Shown here piece by piece: positions 27,084-35,208 of a stretch of DNA of 64,000 bases (within the stretch, counting starts at the first letter, position 1; each line of letters begins with the position of its first letter). A model generated the notes under the pieces. It saw nothing but the letters and a program-made list of their open reading frames with translations. It was not told the DNA's origin and did no database searches. The translations under genes and the position numbers were made by a program. Origin of the DNA: an uncultured Flavobacteriales bacterium (GTDB lineage: Bacteria > Bacteroidota > Bacteroidia > Flavobacteriales > Crocinitomicaceae); contig CAMLRS010000010.1 of assembly GCA_946482515.1 (NCBI GenBank), forward strand, positions 1 through 64,000, given 5' to 3'.

Positions 27084-28982
27084 ATGCGATTGAACTGTTT
27101 ACTTCTCTTTTTCCTCCTTTTGTTGTTTTCTTCCAAGCCTGTTCTCGCACAGGAAATCAGGCATTCATTTGAACCCGATGAGCAGGCATATCACACACCT
27201 CCACCGGAGAAATACTCCATTGTGGGCAGCGGAGGTTATTGTGGCGTTGTCGAAAAAGACCTTACAGGGGTAAAATCACCCATTGAAATTCTGCCAGCTG
27301 TTTACATTCGGATTTCCATCATCCATGATTCATATGTCATCCTCGAGGACAAGGCGGGACAGACCGGCCTTTACAATTTGCATTCCAGGAAACTGATTGT
27401 ACCGATGACGAAGCAGCGGATCACCGAGGATCACAATTTCCTGCTTGTAACTGATCAACAGGGAAAGATTGCACTTTACGGGTTTTCCAAAGGGGAGCTC
27501 ATGAAGCTTAGCGAAGACACATTTGATCGGCTCCGGTTTACCGATGAGGGAATACTGGTGCAAAAAGACGGTCACTATGGTATATTCGATTCTGAAAACA
27601 AAGCCTACCTCATTCAACCGGTTTACGATTCCATCATAAGGACGCTTATTCACGAAACTTATGATCGCAGCAACAACTGGCAGGTGCGTCAGAATGGGCG
27701 TTATGGATTAGTCGGCGCTGACGGAAAAGAACTGATAGCTCCCGTTTACGATTCACTTGCGGAAGGAAAAGCACATATCGCAGGTTGGTCGGGAGGCCGG
27801 CTGACTATATACACCCAAGACGGATCAAAGAAGCTCACTAAAAAAGCCAAAGCCATTAAGTTTTACGACAAGGTGCTGGCCTACCAGGACGCGAAAAAAT
27901 CCAAATGGGGATTGCTGACACCAGACCTGGGCGATCTGCTTTTACCGGAATACGACTCGATCGGCTTTGGAGGTTTCTCCGACCCTTACGATGAGGGAGC
28001 GACTTCGGGATTGCTATTCTTTGCTCAAAATTCCCGGCAGCTGGAAATGATCAAATACAGAGACAGTACGACCAAAAGTGTCGTAGTGCAAGGTGGAGTC
28101 ATACTTCGTAGTTATCAGGATGCATTTATTGTCCGGAAGCAAGGGAAGCAAGGTGCTTTTGACCGGAAGCTGCGGCAGATCTGTTTCTTCGAGTATGACG
28201 TGCTGTACCCGTGGATGTGGTTTGAAAAAGGAAAAACAAAGGAAGGACTGGCTGGTCGAAAAGGGGAAATAACCTATATTCTTTCAAAAGGTATTTCGGT
28301 CGATTCCATCATTGCCGATTCGCTTGCGCTGCTGGATGTTAATGGCTTTCGTGCGATCCGAGATGGGAAATATGCACTGGTGCGGCGTTTGGATGCCTAT
28401 CACAGTGGCTTTGTGTACGACTATATCGCATACAGCTGGGCAAAATCAAGTGCCAGGCAATACCTGTACCGACGCGGGAATTACTACGGCTATCTTACGA
28501 GCGAAGGAAAGTGCGTAGACAGCGTAGTCATTCCTCCTAAAGGCGTAGCCACCCTGGACGAATTACCCGAAGCATTCGTAGCGGCGCTGAAGGCAGACAA
28601 CGATTCGATACTGAGACGTTTTGCCTGGCAAATGACACCGGATTACGGCACTTACGAATTCCTTGAAAAGCATTCCATTGACTTCCGTGGCTTCAAAAAC
28701 AATTTTGCTTTTTACGCAGTTTCGTCATCGGCGGATGAATATTTCAATGTGCTGCGATCTTTCCAGGAATCGTTGAAGAACCACAACCTGCTCCAGCAGC
28801 TCACCACAACCGGTTTTAAGAAAGCCTATGGCACAACCACCCTAAAAGGCATTCGGGTACAGGCAACAGAAAGTCCGGTCGTGCTCATAGCCGGTGACAC
28901 CAGACTGGAGTTCAAATTGGGGGAGTTGGTCCTGATTGGCGGACAGGTAAAATCCTTCACTAAACCACGTCAGCTGCATTAG
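27084..28982 (+). CDS. Secreted WG-repeat protein
   Basis: 632 residues with a signal peptide (LLLFFLLLLFSSKPVLAQ). The N-terminal two thirds contain WG-type repeats, each of the form GxYGLxxxxGKxxxxPVYDSI: for example GQTGLYNLHSRKLIVP, GHYGIFDSENKAYLIQPVYDSI and GRYGLVGADGKELIAPVYDSL, then KWGLLTPDLGDLLLPEYDSI. Such repeats fold as beta modules and usually act in binding. The last 150 residues lack repeats. No sorting domain or lipobox, so it is probably periplasmic. A near-consensus -7 box TAATTTTA is at 27057-27064. Specific role unknown. Confidence 0.75.
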   Translation: MRLNCLLLFFLLLLFSSKPVLAQEIRHSFEPDEQAYHTPPPEKYSIVGSGGYCGVVEKDLTGVKSPIEILPAVYIRISIIHDSYVILEDKAGQTGLYNLHSRKLIVPMTKQRITEDHNFLLVTDQQGKIALYGFSKGELMKLSEDTFDRLRFTDEGILVQKDGHYGIFDSENKAYLIQPVYDSIIRTLIHETYDRSNNWQVRQNGRYGLVGADGKELIAPVYDSLAEGKAHIAGWSGGRLTIYTQDGSKKLTKKAKAIKFYDKVLAYQDAKKSKWGLLTPDLGDLLLPEYDSIGFGGFSDPYDEGATSGLLFFAQNSRQLEMIKYRDSTTKSVVVQGGVILRSYQDAFIVRKQGKQGAFDRKLRQICFFEYDVLYPWMWFEKGKTKEGLAGRKGEITYILSKGISVDSIIADSLALLDVNGFRAIRDGKYALVRRLDAYHSGFVYDYIAYSWAKSSARQYLYRRGNYYGYLTSEGKCVDSVVIPPKGVATLDELPEAFVAALKADNDSILRRFAWQMTPDYGTYEFLEKHSIDFRGFKNNFAFYAVSSSADEYFNVLRSFQESLKNHNLLQQLTTTGFKKAYGTTTLKGIRVQATESPVVLIAGDTRLEFKLGELVLIGGQVKSFTKPRQLH

Positions 28983-29037
28983 TGTGAAGCTCATGACGAA
29001 ATTTTTTGCTTTTGAACGGGCGTGACCTGAACATGTT

Positions 29038-29045
29038 TACTTTTA
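29038..29045 (+). promoter_or_regulatory. Near-consensus -7 box TACTTTTA, 4 bases before ATG
   Basis: One mismatch to TAnnTTTG; a TTTG lies at 29011-29014. The box ends 4 bases before ATG 29050, predicting a leaderless mRNA. Confidence 0.45.
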
Positions 29046-29049
29046 CGGC

Positions 29050-30300
29050 ATGTTAGCACCGGGTGCAAAAGGTTGGATCGCGAAGTATTTCCAGTTAGTG
29101 GAAACAGGGAAGATTCAGCTTTCATGGGAACAACCGCCGAAACTGGAAATCCACCAGTTCAATCACCATTTCCTGGCGCAATCCGGAATTGTATTCGGTT
29201 ACCCGTCACAGCTGCTGTTTGCCACAGAGCTCAATCATTCCAAATGGACGAAAGACGAAACACTCACCGTGTTGCTGTTCGAGGCGCAGCTGTTCACCTA
29301 CATGCGCGTCAAAGGAAAAGAGAATTGCGACAAGGATGCGTTCATTTCCGATCTGATCCGCTTTTACAAAAAGCACCGCGTTAAATCGATCGGTTCACTG
29401 CTGGGCTATTTGTTCAAGGAAAGCAAGGAAGAAAAGATCGAGCGTGTACTCGCTAAACGTACGGAAGTTCCCAAACACCTCGCCAGCACGAAATCGTGGA
29501 TGAGCTACCTCAACAATGCGTTCGTTTACCTCGACGTATTGCTCTTCGAAGAGTTCCTGGTAACGGAAGATCAATCGCGTTTCGATTACCAGCAGCTGGC
29601 CATCCTGGCGCTGGCCATTATTTCCCTTTCGGCCTATTCCGACGGTGAAATCGAAGAAACCGAAAAAGTGATCTTCGATACGTTCCTGGTGTCGGCCGAT
29701 CTGGATGGCGACGAACGGGAAATCGCCAAGCTGCGTTTCCGCGAAGGCATTTCGCTCAATGAACTGACAGCCGAAATGATCGATTCGTGGTACTTCAAGC
29801 GCTACCTGCTCGATCTCTCGACGCTGACGATTTATTCCAACCACGAAGCCATCACCGAAGAAAAAGCATTCCTGCAGGAACTGTGCAGCTGGCTTACATT
29901 GAAAGAAAGCGACCTCAATGAAGCGCTGGTGAGTTCACAGCAATTTGTGCTGCAGAACAACCGTTACGTGGCATTTTTACAGGATGCGACTTCCGTGGAG
30001 CTGATGGTCGACAGCATTTCCAAGCGCTGGATCCGTATCCTGGGCCGCAACAAAGACAAGCTGGCCACGGAGCTGCGCCAAAGCAAAGAGCTGGTGTATT
30101 TGATCCGAAAATCGGCCAGTAAAGAGCTGACCAAAGAAGAAAAGGAAAAAGTGAAAACCCAGTTTATGGACATTGTGAAAACGATGCCGTCGCTGGCGAT
30201 TTTCCTGTTGCCGGGCGGAGCGTTATTGCTACCGATCGTGCTGCGGATTATTCCGAATCTGGTGCCTTCGGCTTTTCGTGACAACGAAGTCGATGAGTAA
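29050..30300 (+). CDS. LETM1-related protein with TerB-like domain
   Basis: 416 residues. The middle (about 185-300) is TerB-like: LAILALAIISLSAYSDGEIEETEKVIFDTFLVSADL with acidic positions, and a second similar half. The C-terminal 60 residues (KEEKEKVKTQFMDIVKTMPSLAIFLLPGGALLLPIVLRIIPNLVPSAF, seen as MPSLAIFLLPGG and LPIVLRIIPNLVPSAF) resemble the membrane region of mitochondrial LETM1. This combination matches the Bacteroidota family named LETM1-related biofilm-associated protein. Acidic TerB sites may bind metal ions. No clear partner genes; the next genes belong to an AT-rich island. Confidence 0.75.
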   Translation: MLAPGAKGWIAKYFQLVETGKIQLSWEQPPKLEIHQFNHHFLAQSGIVFGYPSQLLFATELNHSKWTKDETLTVLLFEAQLFTYMRVKGKENCDKDAFISDLIRFYKKHRVKSIGSLLGYLFKESKEEKIERVLAKRTEVPKHLASTKSWMSYLNNAFVYLDVLLFEEFLVTEDQSRFDYQQLAILALAIISLSAYSDGEIEETEKVIFDTFLVSADLDGDEREIAKLRFREGISLNELTAEMIDSWYFKRYLLDLSTLTIYSNHEAITEEKAFLQELCSWLTLKESDLNEALVSSQQFVLQNNRYVAFLQDATSVELMVDSISKRWIRILGRNKDKLATELRQSKELVYLIRKSASKELTKEEKEKVKTQFMDIVKTMPSLAIFLLPGGALLLPIVLRIIPNLVPSAFRDNEVDE

Positions 30301-30409
30301 TTTCACATCGTAAATAGCTTATGAACTTCTAGAATTATCTTTACTAACAGTCATTTAGAGGATTGATTTGGTGGGATTGAGCTTGTTAATAACCACTAAG
30401 TAATTGTTG

Positions 30410-30423
30410 ATAACTCGAGTTAT
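30410..30423. promoter_or_regulatory. Perfect 14-bp palindrome upstream of the HEPN island
   Basis: ATAACTCGAGTTAT reads the same on both strands. It lies 37 bases upstream of the -7 box at 30461, just beyond the -33 region, a position suited to an autoregulatory operator. An A/T tract (TTTTTTAAAAAA, 30425-30436) follows. Confidence 0.4.
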
Positions 30424-30460
30424 TTTTTTTAAAAAACCACGAAACTATAGTGAACATTTC

Positions 30461-30468
30461 TATTTTTG
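30461..30468 (+). promoter_or_regulatory. -7 box TATTTTTG of the HEPN-SecB island
   Basis: Exact TAnnTTTG match 18 bases before the TTG start at 30487. No TTG at -33. Confidence 0.55.
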
Positions 30469-30486
30469 CGCGAATACTAATTACTA

Positions 30487-30891
30487 TTGGCACAACTTCT
30501 TACAAAATCCGATCTAAATCTACAAGCTGCAGAGATGTTAATTCGGAACAGTCTATACGCGCCAAGTGTCCACTGTTCGTATTATGCTATGTTCCAAATA
30601 TTGAAACATAAACTAGTGAAGAATTTAGGGATCGATTATGAAAGATTGGAAAAAGACATTCGATTAAGTGTAGAAAATACACATGTATACACGATCAATA
30701 AATTTATTGAAGTTTTAAAAAAGAAGAATCAGGACAATCGAGACGCTCGCAATTTGAAAAATACAATAAATGATCTAAAGGCATTAAGAATAGAATCTGA
30801 TTATCACAATTTACAAATTGATAGTATTAAAGGTGATAGCGCCTTGAGAAAGAGTAAAGAGATTATACAAAAAATTAATAAGGACTTCTAA
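30487..30891 (+). CDS. HEPN domain protein (possible RNase toxin)
   Basis: 134 residues from TTG. The HEPN fold is indicated by LLTKSDLNLQAAEMLIRNSLYAPSVHCSYYAMFQILKHK, read as the helices SDLNLQAAEMLI and SVHCSYYAMFQIL (about 8-40), and by ALRIESDYHNLQ (99-110). R101 and H107 fit the Rx4-6H pattern of HEPN ribonucleases, but the same segment also fits the RxxxDY pattern of non-catalytic members. The next ATG (30535) would cut the first helix, so TTG is preferred. Composition is AT-rich (one 60-base line has 17 G+C), unlike neighbours. First gene of a tight three-gene operon with a SecB-like chaperone. Confidence 0.75.
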   Translation: MAQLLTKSDLNLQAAEMLIRNSLYAPSVHCSYYAMFQILKHKLVKNLGIDYERLEKDIRLSVENTHVYTINKFIEVLKKKNQDNRDARNLKNTINDLKALRIESDYHNLQIDSIKGDSALRKSKEIIQKINKDF

Positions 30892-30893
30892 AT

Positions 30894-31286
30894 ATGGAAT
30901 CTATAAAATATATCATGGAGAAACTTAGGGAGTTCTCAGTTTTTTTTCCAAACCTAGAGTTTAGATATGAATATAGATATAGTATTCACTTGCATATTAT
31001 CGAAGTTAATCCGGATTTTTCATTTAAGAATGATACTCTATATATAGATTCTGAAATCCAATTTGAAGAAGAATTCTCTCGAATATTTCCGGCTGAAGAA
31101 ATTCTATTTATTTCAGAAGATTCTTTAACGAAGATAAAAGATCCGATTTTAGAATTAGGCGGGACTACTTCTACAGATACAGAAAAAATGAATTATTCGT
31201 TGACTATGTCTTTCTCCAGCTTCTTTGCAGGGTCAATGGAAGATGCAGTCTTTAACGATTGTGAAGATTACAGCTTAGCTGCATAA
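30894..31286 (+). CDS. Unknown protein between HEPN and SecB-like genes (possible antitoxin)
   Basis: 130 residues; no family recognised. It starts 2 bases after the HEPN stop and ends 1 base before the SecB-like gene, so it belongs to that operon. The N-terminal half is predicted beta/aromatic (FFPNLEFRYEYRYSIHLHII), the centre is acidic (SEIQFEEEFSRIFPAEEILF), and the C-terminal 30 residues are hydrophobic and aromatic (MNYSLTMSFSSFFAGS). There is no nucleotidyltransferase GSxxxD motif, so it is not an MNT-type antitoxin. By position it would be the antitoxin, and the exposed tail could be the chaperone-binding segment; both are inference. Confidence 0.6.
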   Translation: MESIKYIMEKLREFSVFFPNLEFRYEYRYSIHLHIIEVNPDFSFKNDTLYIDSEIQFEEEFSRIFPAEEILFISEDSLTKIKDPILELGGTTSTDTEKMNYSLTMSFSSFFAGSMEDAVFNDCEDYSLAA

Positions 31287-31287
31287 C

Positions 31288-31704
31288 ATGGAAAATAAAG
31301 CTTCTTTTCAGTTTAATAAGTTCATTGTCAAGAAATCCTTCATCGAACTGAAGGAGTTTAATATTTCTGATAATCCAGAATTACATATAGACTTCACGCC
31401 TTCAGGCGTATTAAATCGTGCTAATTCTACATTTGAGTTGGAATTAATTTTGGATATCAAAGACATTAGTGGTGGAATTAGTATCCATGTGATTTCTACA
31501 GGAAACTTTAGATTCGAAAATATAGATGACAGTAACAATGAGAACTACCTGTTCCTTAATGCACCTGCGATAATGTTCCCTTACATTAGGGCTTACATAT
31601 CAACGTTGACAGCGTTATCTGGAATTGAGCCGTTGTTATTGCCGACATTGAACTTAAGTCGTTTAAAAAACAAGTTGGCAGATAAAATCGTAAGAATCGA
31701 TTAA
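31288..31704 (+). CDS. SecB-like chaperone
   Basis: 138 residues, slightly shorter than E. coli SecB (155). The C-terminal SecB signature is clear: IMFPYIRAYISTLTALSG (95-112) then PLLLPTLNLSRL (115-126), like the FPYAR...LLPPINF block of SecB. The N-terminal strands (FNKFIVKKSFIELKEF, HIDFTP, LELILDI, IHVISTGNFRF) follow the family order. Solitary SecB-like proteins beside toxin genes act in toxin-antitoxin-chaperone loci by folding the antitoxin. Gap to the preceding gene is 1 base. AT-rich like its partners. General export chaperoning cannot be excluded. Confidence 0.8.
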   Translation: MENKASFQFNKFIVKKSFIELKEFNISDNPELHIDFTPSGVLNRANSTFELELILDIKDISGGISIHVISTGNFRFENIDDSNNENYLFLNAPAIMFPYIRAYISTLTALSGIEPLLLPTLNLSRLKNKLADKIVRID

Positions 31705-31742
31705 CAGAATATTTGTTCTTTTCTCGAATTCTTTCTATAGAA

Positions 31743-31775
31743 TAAAAATCCCCGATCGCTTTCACAACCGGGGAA
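31743..31775 (-). terminator. Terminator of fumC
   Basis: Read on the minus strand: TCCCCG, 14-base loop, CGGGGA, then TTTTTATT. The stem has only 6 strong pairs. It lies between the convergent SecB-like gene and fumC. Confidence 0.6.
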
Positions 31776-31797
31776 TCTGATTTATTGCTGAAATCAA

Positions 31798-33195
31798 TTA
31801 GTTCAGGGAACCGATCATTTTGGACGGATCCACGATCTGGTCGTATTCCTCTGCCGTTACGTGTCCGAGACCAACAGCTGCTTCTTTCAGCGTAGTGCCG
31901 TTCTTGTGCGCATATTTCGCGATCTCGGCCGCTTTGTAGTAACCAATCTTCGTGTTGAGGGAAGTCACCAGCATCAACGAGTTCTCGAGGTGTTTCTGTA
32001 CGTTCGGCAGGTTCGCTTCGATACCATCGGCGCAGTTCACAGCGAATGAAACACACGCATCCCCAAGCAGGCGGGCAGACTGCAATACGTTCGCAGCGAT
32101 CACCGGCTTGAATACGTTCAGCTCGAAATGACCGTTGGAACCGGCTACGGCTACCGTCATGTCGTTACCCATAACCTGGGCGCACACCATGGTCAATGCT
32201 TCCGGCTGTGTAGGGTTTACTTTGCCCGGCATGATAGAAGATCCCGGCTCGTTGTCAGGAATGATGATCTCACCGATGCCGCAGCGCGGACCGGAAGACA
32301 ACATACGGATGTCATTGGCGATTTTCATGAGCGCCACGGCGCTGCGCTTCAGCGCGCCCGACAATTCTACCATGGCATCGTGAGCAGCAAGCGCTTCGAA
32401 TTTGTTGGCAGCTGTAATGAACGGGTGGCCGGTAAACTCAGCGATTTTCTTCGCTACCAGTACGTCGTAGCCATTCGGGGTATTTAATCCTGTTCCAACC
32501 GCTGTTCCACCCAAAGCCAGCTCTTGTACAGCTACGAGGGCGTTGTTGATCGCGCGGAGGGAGTTGTCGATCTGTGCTACATAACCGCTGAATTCCTGTC
32601 CGAGTGTGAGCGGAGTAGCGTCCATGAAGTGCGTACGACCTGTTTTCACGATGTCTTTGAACGCAACCACTTTCGACTGAAGTGAATCGCGGAGACGCTT
32701 CATGCCCGGGATCGTTACTTCGACCGTCATTTTATATGCAGCGATGTGCATAGCGGTCGGGTAGGTATCGTTGGAAGACTGCGACTTGTTCACATCGTCG
32801 TTCGGGTTCAGGACCTTCTCTTCATCGAGGAGCGATCCGCCCTGGATAACGTGTCCGCGGTTCGCGATCACTTCGTTGCAGTTCATATTGGATTGCGTTC
32901 CGGAACCTGTTTGCCAGATCACCAGCGGGAATTCAGCATCGTGCTGGCCCGTCAGGATTTCGTCGCAGACCTTAGAAATGAGATCGCGCTTCTCTACCGG
33001 CAGAACACCCAGCTCGTGATTGGCGTGTGCGGCGGCTTTTTTCAGGTAGGCGAATGCGTGTACGATCTCGACCGGCATAGAACCTTCCGGCCCGATTTTG
33101 AAGTTGTTGCGTGAACGCTCGGTTTGCGCGCCCCAATACTTGTCGGCAGGTACTTTCACCTCGCCCATCGTATCTTTTTCAATTCTGAAATCCAT
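31798..33195 (-). CDS. fumC: Class II fumarate hydratase FumC
   Basis: 465 residues, normal length. Interconverts fumarate and malate in the TCA cycle without an iron-sulfur cluster. Family signature [16 protein letters not shown] is present, along with the active-site regions [24 protein letters not shown] and [13 protein letters not shown]. The start ATG is at 33195. An exact -7 box TATTTTTG (minus strand, 33286-33279) gives a leader of about 75 bases, with a GCCTGT/ACAGGC hairpin (33249-33277). Divergent from a small membrane protein gene. Confidence 0.97.
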   Translation of the reverse strand: MDFRIEKDTMGEVKVPADKYWGAQTERSRNNFKIGPEGSMPVEIVHAFAYLKKAAAHANHELGVLPVEKRDLISKVCDEILTGQHDAEFPLVIWQTGSGTQSNMNCNEVIANRGHVIQGGSLLDEEKVLNPNDDVNKSQSSNDTYPTAMHIAAYKMTVEVTIPGMKRLRDSLQSKVVAFKDIVKTGRTHFMDATPLTLGQEFSGYVAQIDNSLRAINNALVAVQELALGGTAVGTGLNTPNGYDVLVAKKIAEFTGHPFITAANKFEALAAHDAMVELSGALKRSAVALMKIANDIRMLSSGPRCGIGEIIIPDNEPGSSIMPGKVNPTQPEALTMVCAQVMGNDMTVAVAGSNGHFELNVFKPVIAANVLQSARLLGDACVSFAVNCADGIEANLPNVQKHLENSLMLVTSLNTKIGYYKAAEIAKYAHKNGTTLKEAAVGLGHVTAEEYDQIVDPSKMIGSLN

Positions 33196-33278
33196 TTCTA
33201 TGGTTGTTTATGATTTATTACTATTTTTACCCCGTAAATGTTGAAACCGCCTGTTCTGACAGCTTCGAAAGACAGGCA

Positions 33279-33286
33279 CAAAAATA
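33279..33286 (-). promoter_or_regulatory. -7 box TATTTTTG of fumC
   Basis: Exact TAnnTTTG match on the minus strand, 83 bases before the fumC ATG. It ends just before the ATG of the divergent small gene at 33294, so the -33 region would lie inside that gene. Confidence 0.5.
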
Positions 33287-33293
33287 ACACAAG

Positions 33294-33455
33294 ATGAGTA
33301 TTTTCGGAATTGTACTGTTTCTTTTAATTGGTGGGATGGCGTTTTGGATGCTCTTGTTCCTGCTCGGATTCATTGTTCCTTACTGGATTACTTTGGGTGT
33401 TGGACAACAACTGCGCCCGAAGAAGGTATTTGAAAAAGAAGAAGAGGGAAATTAA
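33294..33455 (+). CDS. Small membrane protein of 53 residues
   Basis: ATG 33294 to TAA 33453-33455. Two adjacent hydrophobic stretches (IFGIVLFLLIGGMAFWMLLF and LLGFIVPYWITLGV) make one long or two short membrane helices, followed by a charged tail (RPKKVFEKEEEGN). No family recognised. Support for a real gene: complete frame, membrane character, a near-consensus -7 box TATTTTTA (33232-33239), and a strong terminator 23 bases after the stop. Confidence 0.6.
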   Translation: MSIFGIVLFLLIGGMAFWMLLFLLGFIVPYWITLGVGQQLRPKKVFEKEEEGN

Positions 33456-33477
33456 TTCCTTTTTATCACGATACGAT

Positions 33478-33512
33478 ACGCTCTCTGTCGAAAGATAGGG
33501 AGCGTTTTTTTG
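33478..33512 (+). terminator. Strong rho-independent terminator after the small membrane gene
   Basis: A 12-bp stem (ACGCTCTCTGTC with GATAGGGAGCGT, two G-T pairs) closes a GAAA loop and is followed by seven T. Confidence 0.9.
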
Positions 33513-33516
33513 TTTC

Positions 33517-33600
33517 CGGTCTTTCGGTCTACAGTCCTTCTGTCTCCGGTCGTGTTTCAATTTCCGACTGCAGACTGACGACGGGCAGACAGGAGACTGA
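33517..33600. repeat. Degenerate intergenic repeat (TCTCCGGTC / AGACTG type)
   Basis: Short degenerate units such as CCGGTCTTTCGGTCTACAG and GCAGACTGACGACGGGCAG. Same family as the tract at 14063-14215. Confidence 0.6.
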
Positions 33601-33602
33601 AG

Positions 33603-34358
33603 CTACCCTTCCCGCATCACCCGAATAACCCTCGCCACATCCTTTTCTTCGTAGCGGATGATCAGACGGAGCATCTGGCGGAACATATAATTCTTTGGTC
33701 GCTTGAAGGAATTGCCCAGTGCGGCGACATGCAGATCGAGGTTCCGGATCACTTCATTACGGTTGGTTGCCGGGGCTTTCCAGATCGTATTGGCTGAGAC
33801 CCACGAAAAGCTGCGGGCCTTGCCAATGCTGAAATCGATCAGTCGTTCATCGGTGTTTTTCCCGGCCCAGTCGGCCAGGTAGAGCATGCGGGAAACCTTA
33901 TTTAGCTTGCGCTGCATTTCCTGTGTAAGGGAAAACAGAATGGCATTGACGCGGTTGAAATCGGTTTGCAAAACGCCCAGTTGTTTTCCTTCCGAAACGT
34001 GAGCGGCCGCAATGGCCAGGTCGAGATTGATATGTGCGTTCATGCCGAGCACAATGTGCTGCGAAATGCACAGCGTATGTCCGGAGGTGTCGAAAGCCGC
34101 TTTCCAGGCAGCGCTTATGGGCTTTTTCTGCTGGTAATCGTTGTAGGCGCGAATGTAGAGGTTGGCAAAATACACGTCGAATGCTTCCATGCGCGGATTG
34201 TCTTCGAAGACGCCGTTATCGATATTGCGTTTGATTTCGGCCGTGGTGCGGCGGTAGAGGTAAGCGAAAAAAGCGTTCGGACTTTTCCGTTCAACGGACT
34301 CGTCGATGATGGCATCCAGTCTTTCGAGTACGCCGTCTATGGTTGATGGAAGCTCCAT
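33603..34358 (-). CDS. DUF5995 family protein
   Basis: 251 residues. The family pattern is visible: FFAYLYRRTTAEIKRNID, FEDNPRMEAFDVYFANLYIRAYNDY, then CISQHIVLGMNAHINLDLAIAAAHV (about 97-121), the most conserved block. Mostly helical, no signal peptide or membrane helix. His and Asp residues in the QHIVLGMNAHINLDL block could bind a metal, but no activity is established. An exact -7 box TAGGTTTG lies on the minus strand at 34391-34384. Single gene, divergent from rplU. Confidence 0.75.
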   Translation of the reverse strand: MELPSTIDGVLERLDAIIDESVERKSPNAFFAYLYRRTTAEIKRNIDNGVFEDNPRMEAFDVYFANLYIRAYNDYQQKKPISAAWKAAFDTSGHTLCISQHIVLGMNAHINLDLAIAAAHVSEGKQLGVLQTDFNRVNAILFSLTQEMQRKLNKVSRMLYLADWAGKNTDERLIDFSIGKARSFSWVSANTIWKAPATNRNEVIRNLDLHVAALGNSFKRPKNYMFRQMLRLIIRYEEKDVARVIRVMREG

Positions 34359-34505
34359 TGTGTTCAGTGCAATGATGGTTCGGCAAACCTACTAAAAATA
34401 GGAGAAGTACGGCGTTTTTCGATCCGGATTCCCGTTTGTGGCCGGAAAGGGTGATTTTTATTCAGTTTAAATGAGCTGTGAACACGCATTGTTGAAAAAA
34501 AGTAC

Positions 34506-34513
34506 TATCTTTG
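34506..34513 (+). promoter_or_regulatory. -7 box TATCTTTG of rplU-rpmA
   Basis: Exact TAnnTTTG match, 27 bases before the rplU ATG at 34541. Confidence 0.6.
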
Positions 34514-34540
34514 TCGTCCATTTTAAAAATAAATACTGTT

Positions 34541-34852
34541 ATGTACGCAATCGTAGAGATAGCAGGGCAGCAATTCAAAGTGCAAAAAGACCAAAAGATC
34601 TTTGTACACCGTTTGGCTGGCGATGCAGGTTCAAAAGTAGAGTTTGACCGTGTATTGCTCGTTGATAACGGAGGCAAGGTAAACGTTGGCGCCCCGGCTA
34701 TTGCAGGAGCAGTTGTTTCTGCAGAAATTAATGATCACGTGAAAGGTGATTCGGTTATCGTTTTCCGCAAAAAACGTAGAAAAGGCTATGTGAAACGCAA
34801 CGGGCACCGTCAGGCGCTTACGCAAATCACGATAACAGGTATTAAAGCGTAA
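34541..34852 (+). CDS. rplU: Large ribosomal subunit protein bL21
   Basis: 103 residues from ATG 34541. bL21 binds 23S rRNA near bL20. [25 protein letters not shown] at the start and [17 protein letters not shown] near the end are typical. A TTG at 34511 overlaps the promoter and was not used. Paired with rpmA 35 bases downstream, as in nearly all bacteria. Confidence 0.97.
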   Translation: MYAIVEIAGQQFKVQKDQKIFVHRLAGDAGSKVEFDRVLLVDNGGKVNVGAPAIAGAVVSAEINDHVKGDSVIVFRKKRRKGYVKRNGHRQALTQITITGIKA

Positions 34853-34887
34853 TTTTTCCCGATCGTCGGGAGTAAAAAATAGAAAAC

Positions 34888-35154
34888 ATGGCACACAAAA
34901 AAGGAGTCGGTAGTTCCAAAAACGGTCGCGAATCAGAAAGCAAGCGTCTTGGAGTGAAAATTTACGGCGGACAAGCTGCTGTTGCCGGCAACATCATCGT
35001 TCGTCAGCGCGGTACGCAACACCACCCTGGCAACAACGTAGGGATCGGAAAAGATCATACATTGTATGCATTGGAAGATGGTATCGTTGAGTTCCGTAAG
35101 AAAAAAGACAACCGTTCTTTCGTATCGGTTGTATCTTTTCCAGCGGAAGCGTAA
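34888..35154 (+). CDS. rpmA: Large ribosomal subunit protein bL27
   Basis: 88 residues. bL27 reaches the peptidyl transferase centre with its N-terminal tail. [24 protein letters not shown], read as the motif GSSKNGRES, and [24 protein letters not shown] ([19 protein letters not shown]) are the family hallmarks. No N-terminal extension needing cleavage is seen. Last gene of the rplU-rpmA operon. Confidence 0.97.
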   Translation: MAHKKGVGSSKNGRESESKRLGVKIYGGQAAVAGNIIVRQRGTQHHPGNNVGIGKDHTLYALEDGIVEFRKKKDNRSFVSVVSFPAEA

Positions 35155-35179
35155 GAAAGACTAAATTCAACACATTACG

Positions 35180-35208
35180 AGCGGATTCTGTTAAGAATCC
35201 GCTTTTTT
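35180..35208 (+). terminator. Rho-independent terminator after rpmA
   Basis: Stem AGCGGATTC (35180-35188), loop TGTTAA, GAATCCGCT (35195-35203), then TTTTT. Confidence 0.92.

Noticed and set aside
30301..31740. AT-rich island as a prophage or integrative element
   Set aside because: No integrase, transposase or flanking direct repeats seen; only three genes differ in composition.
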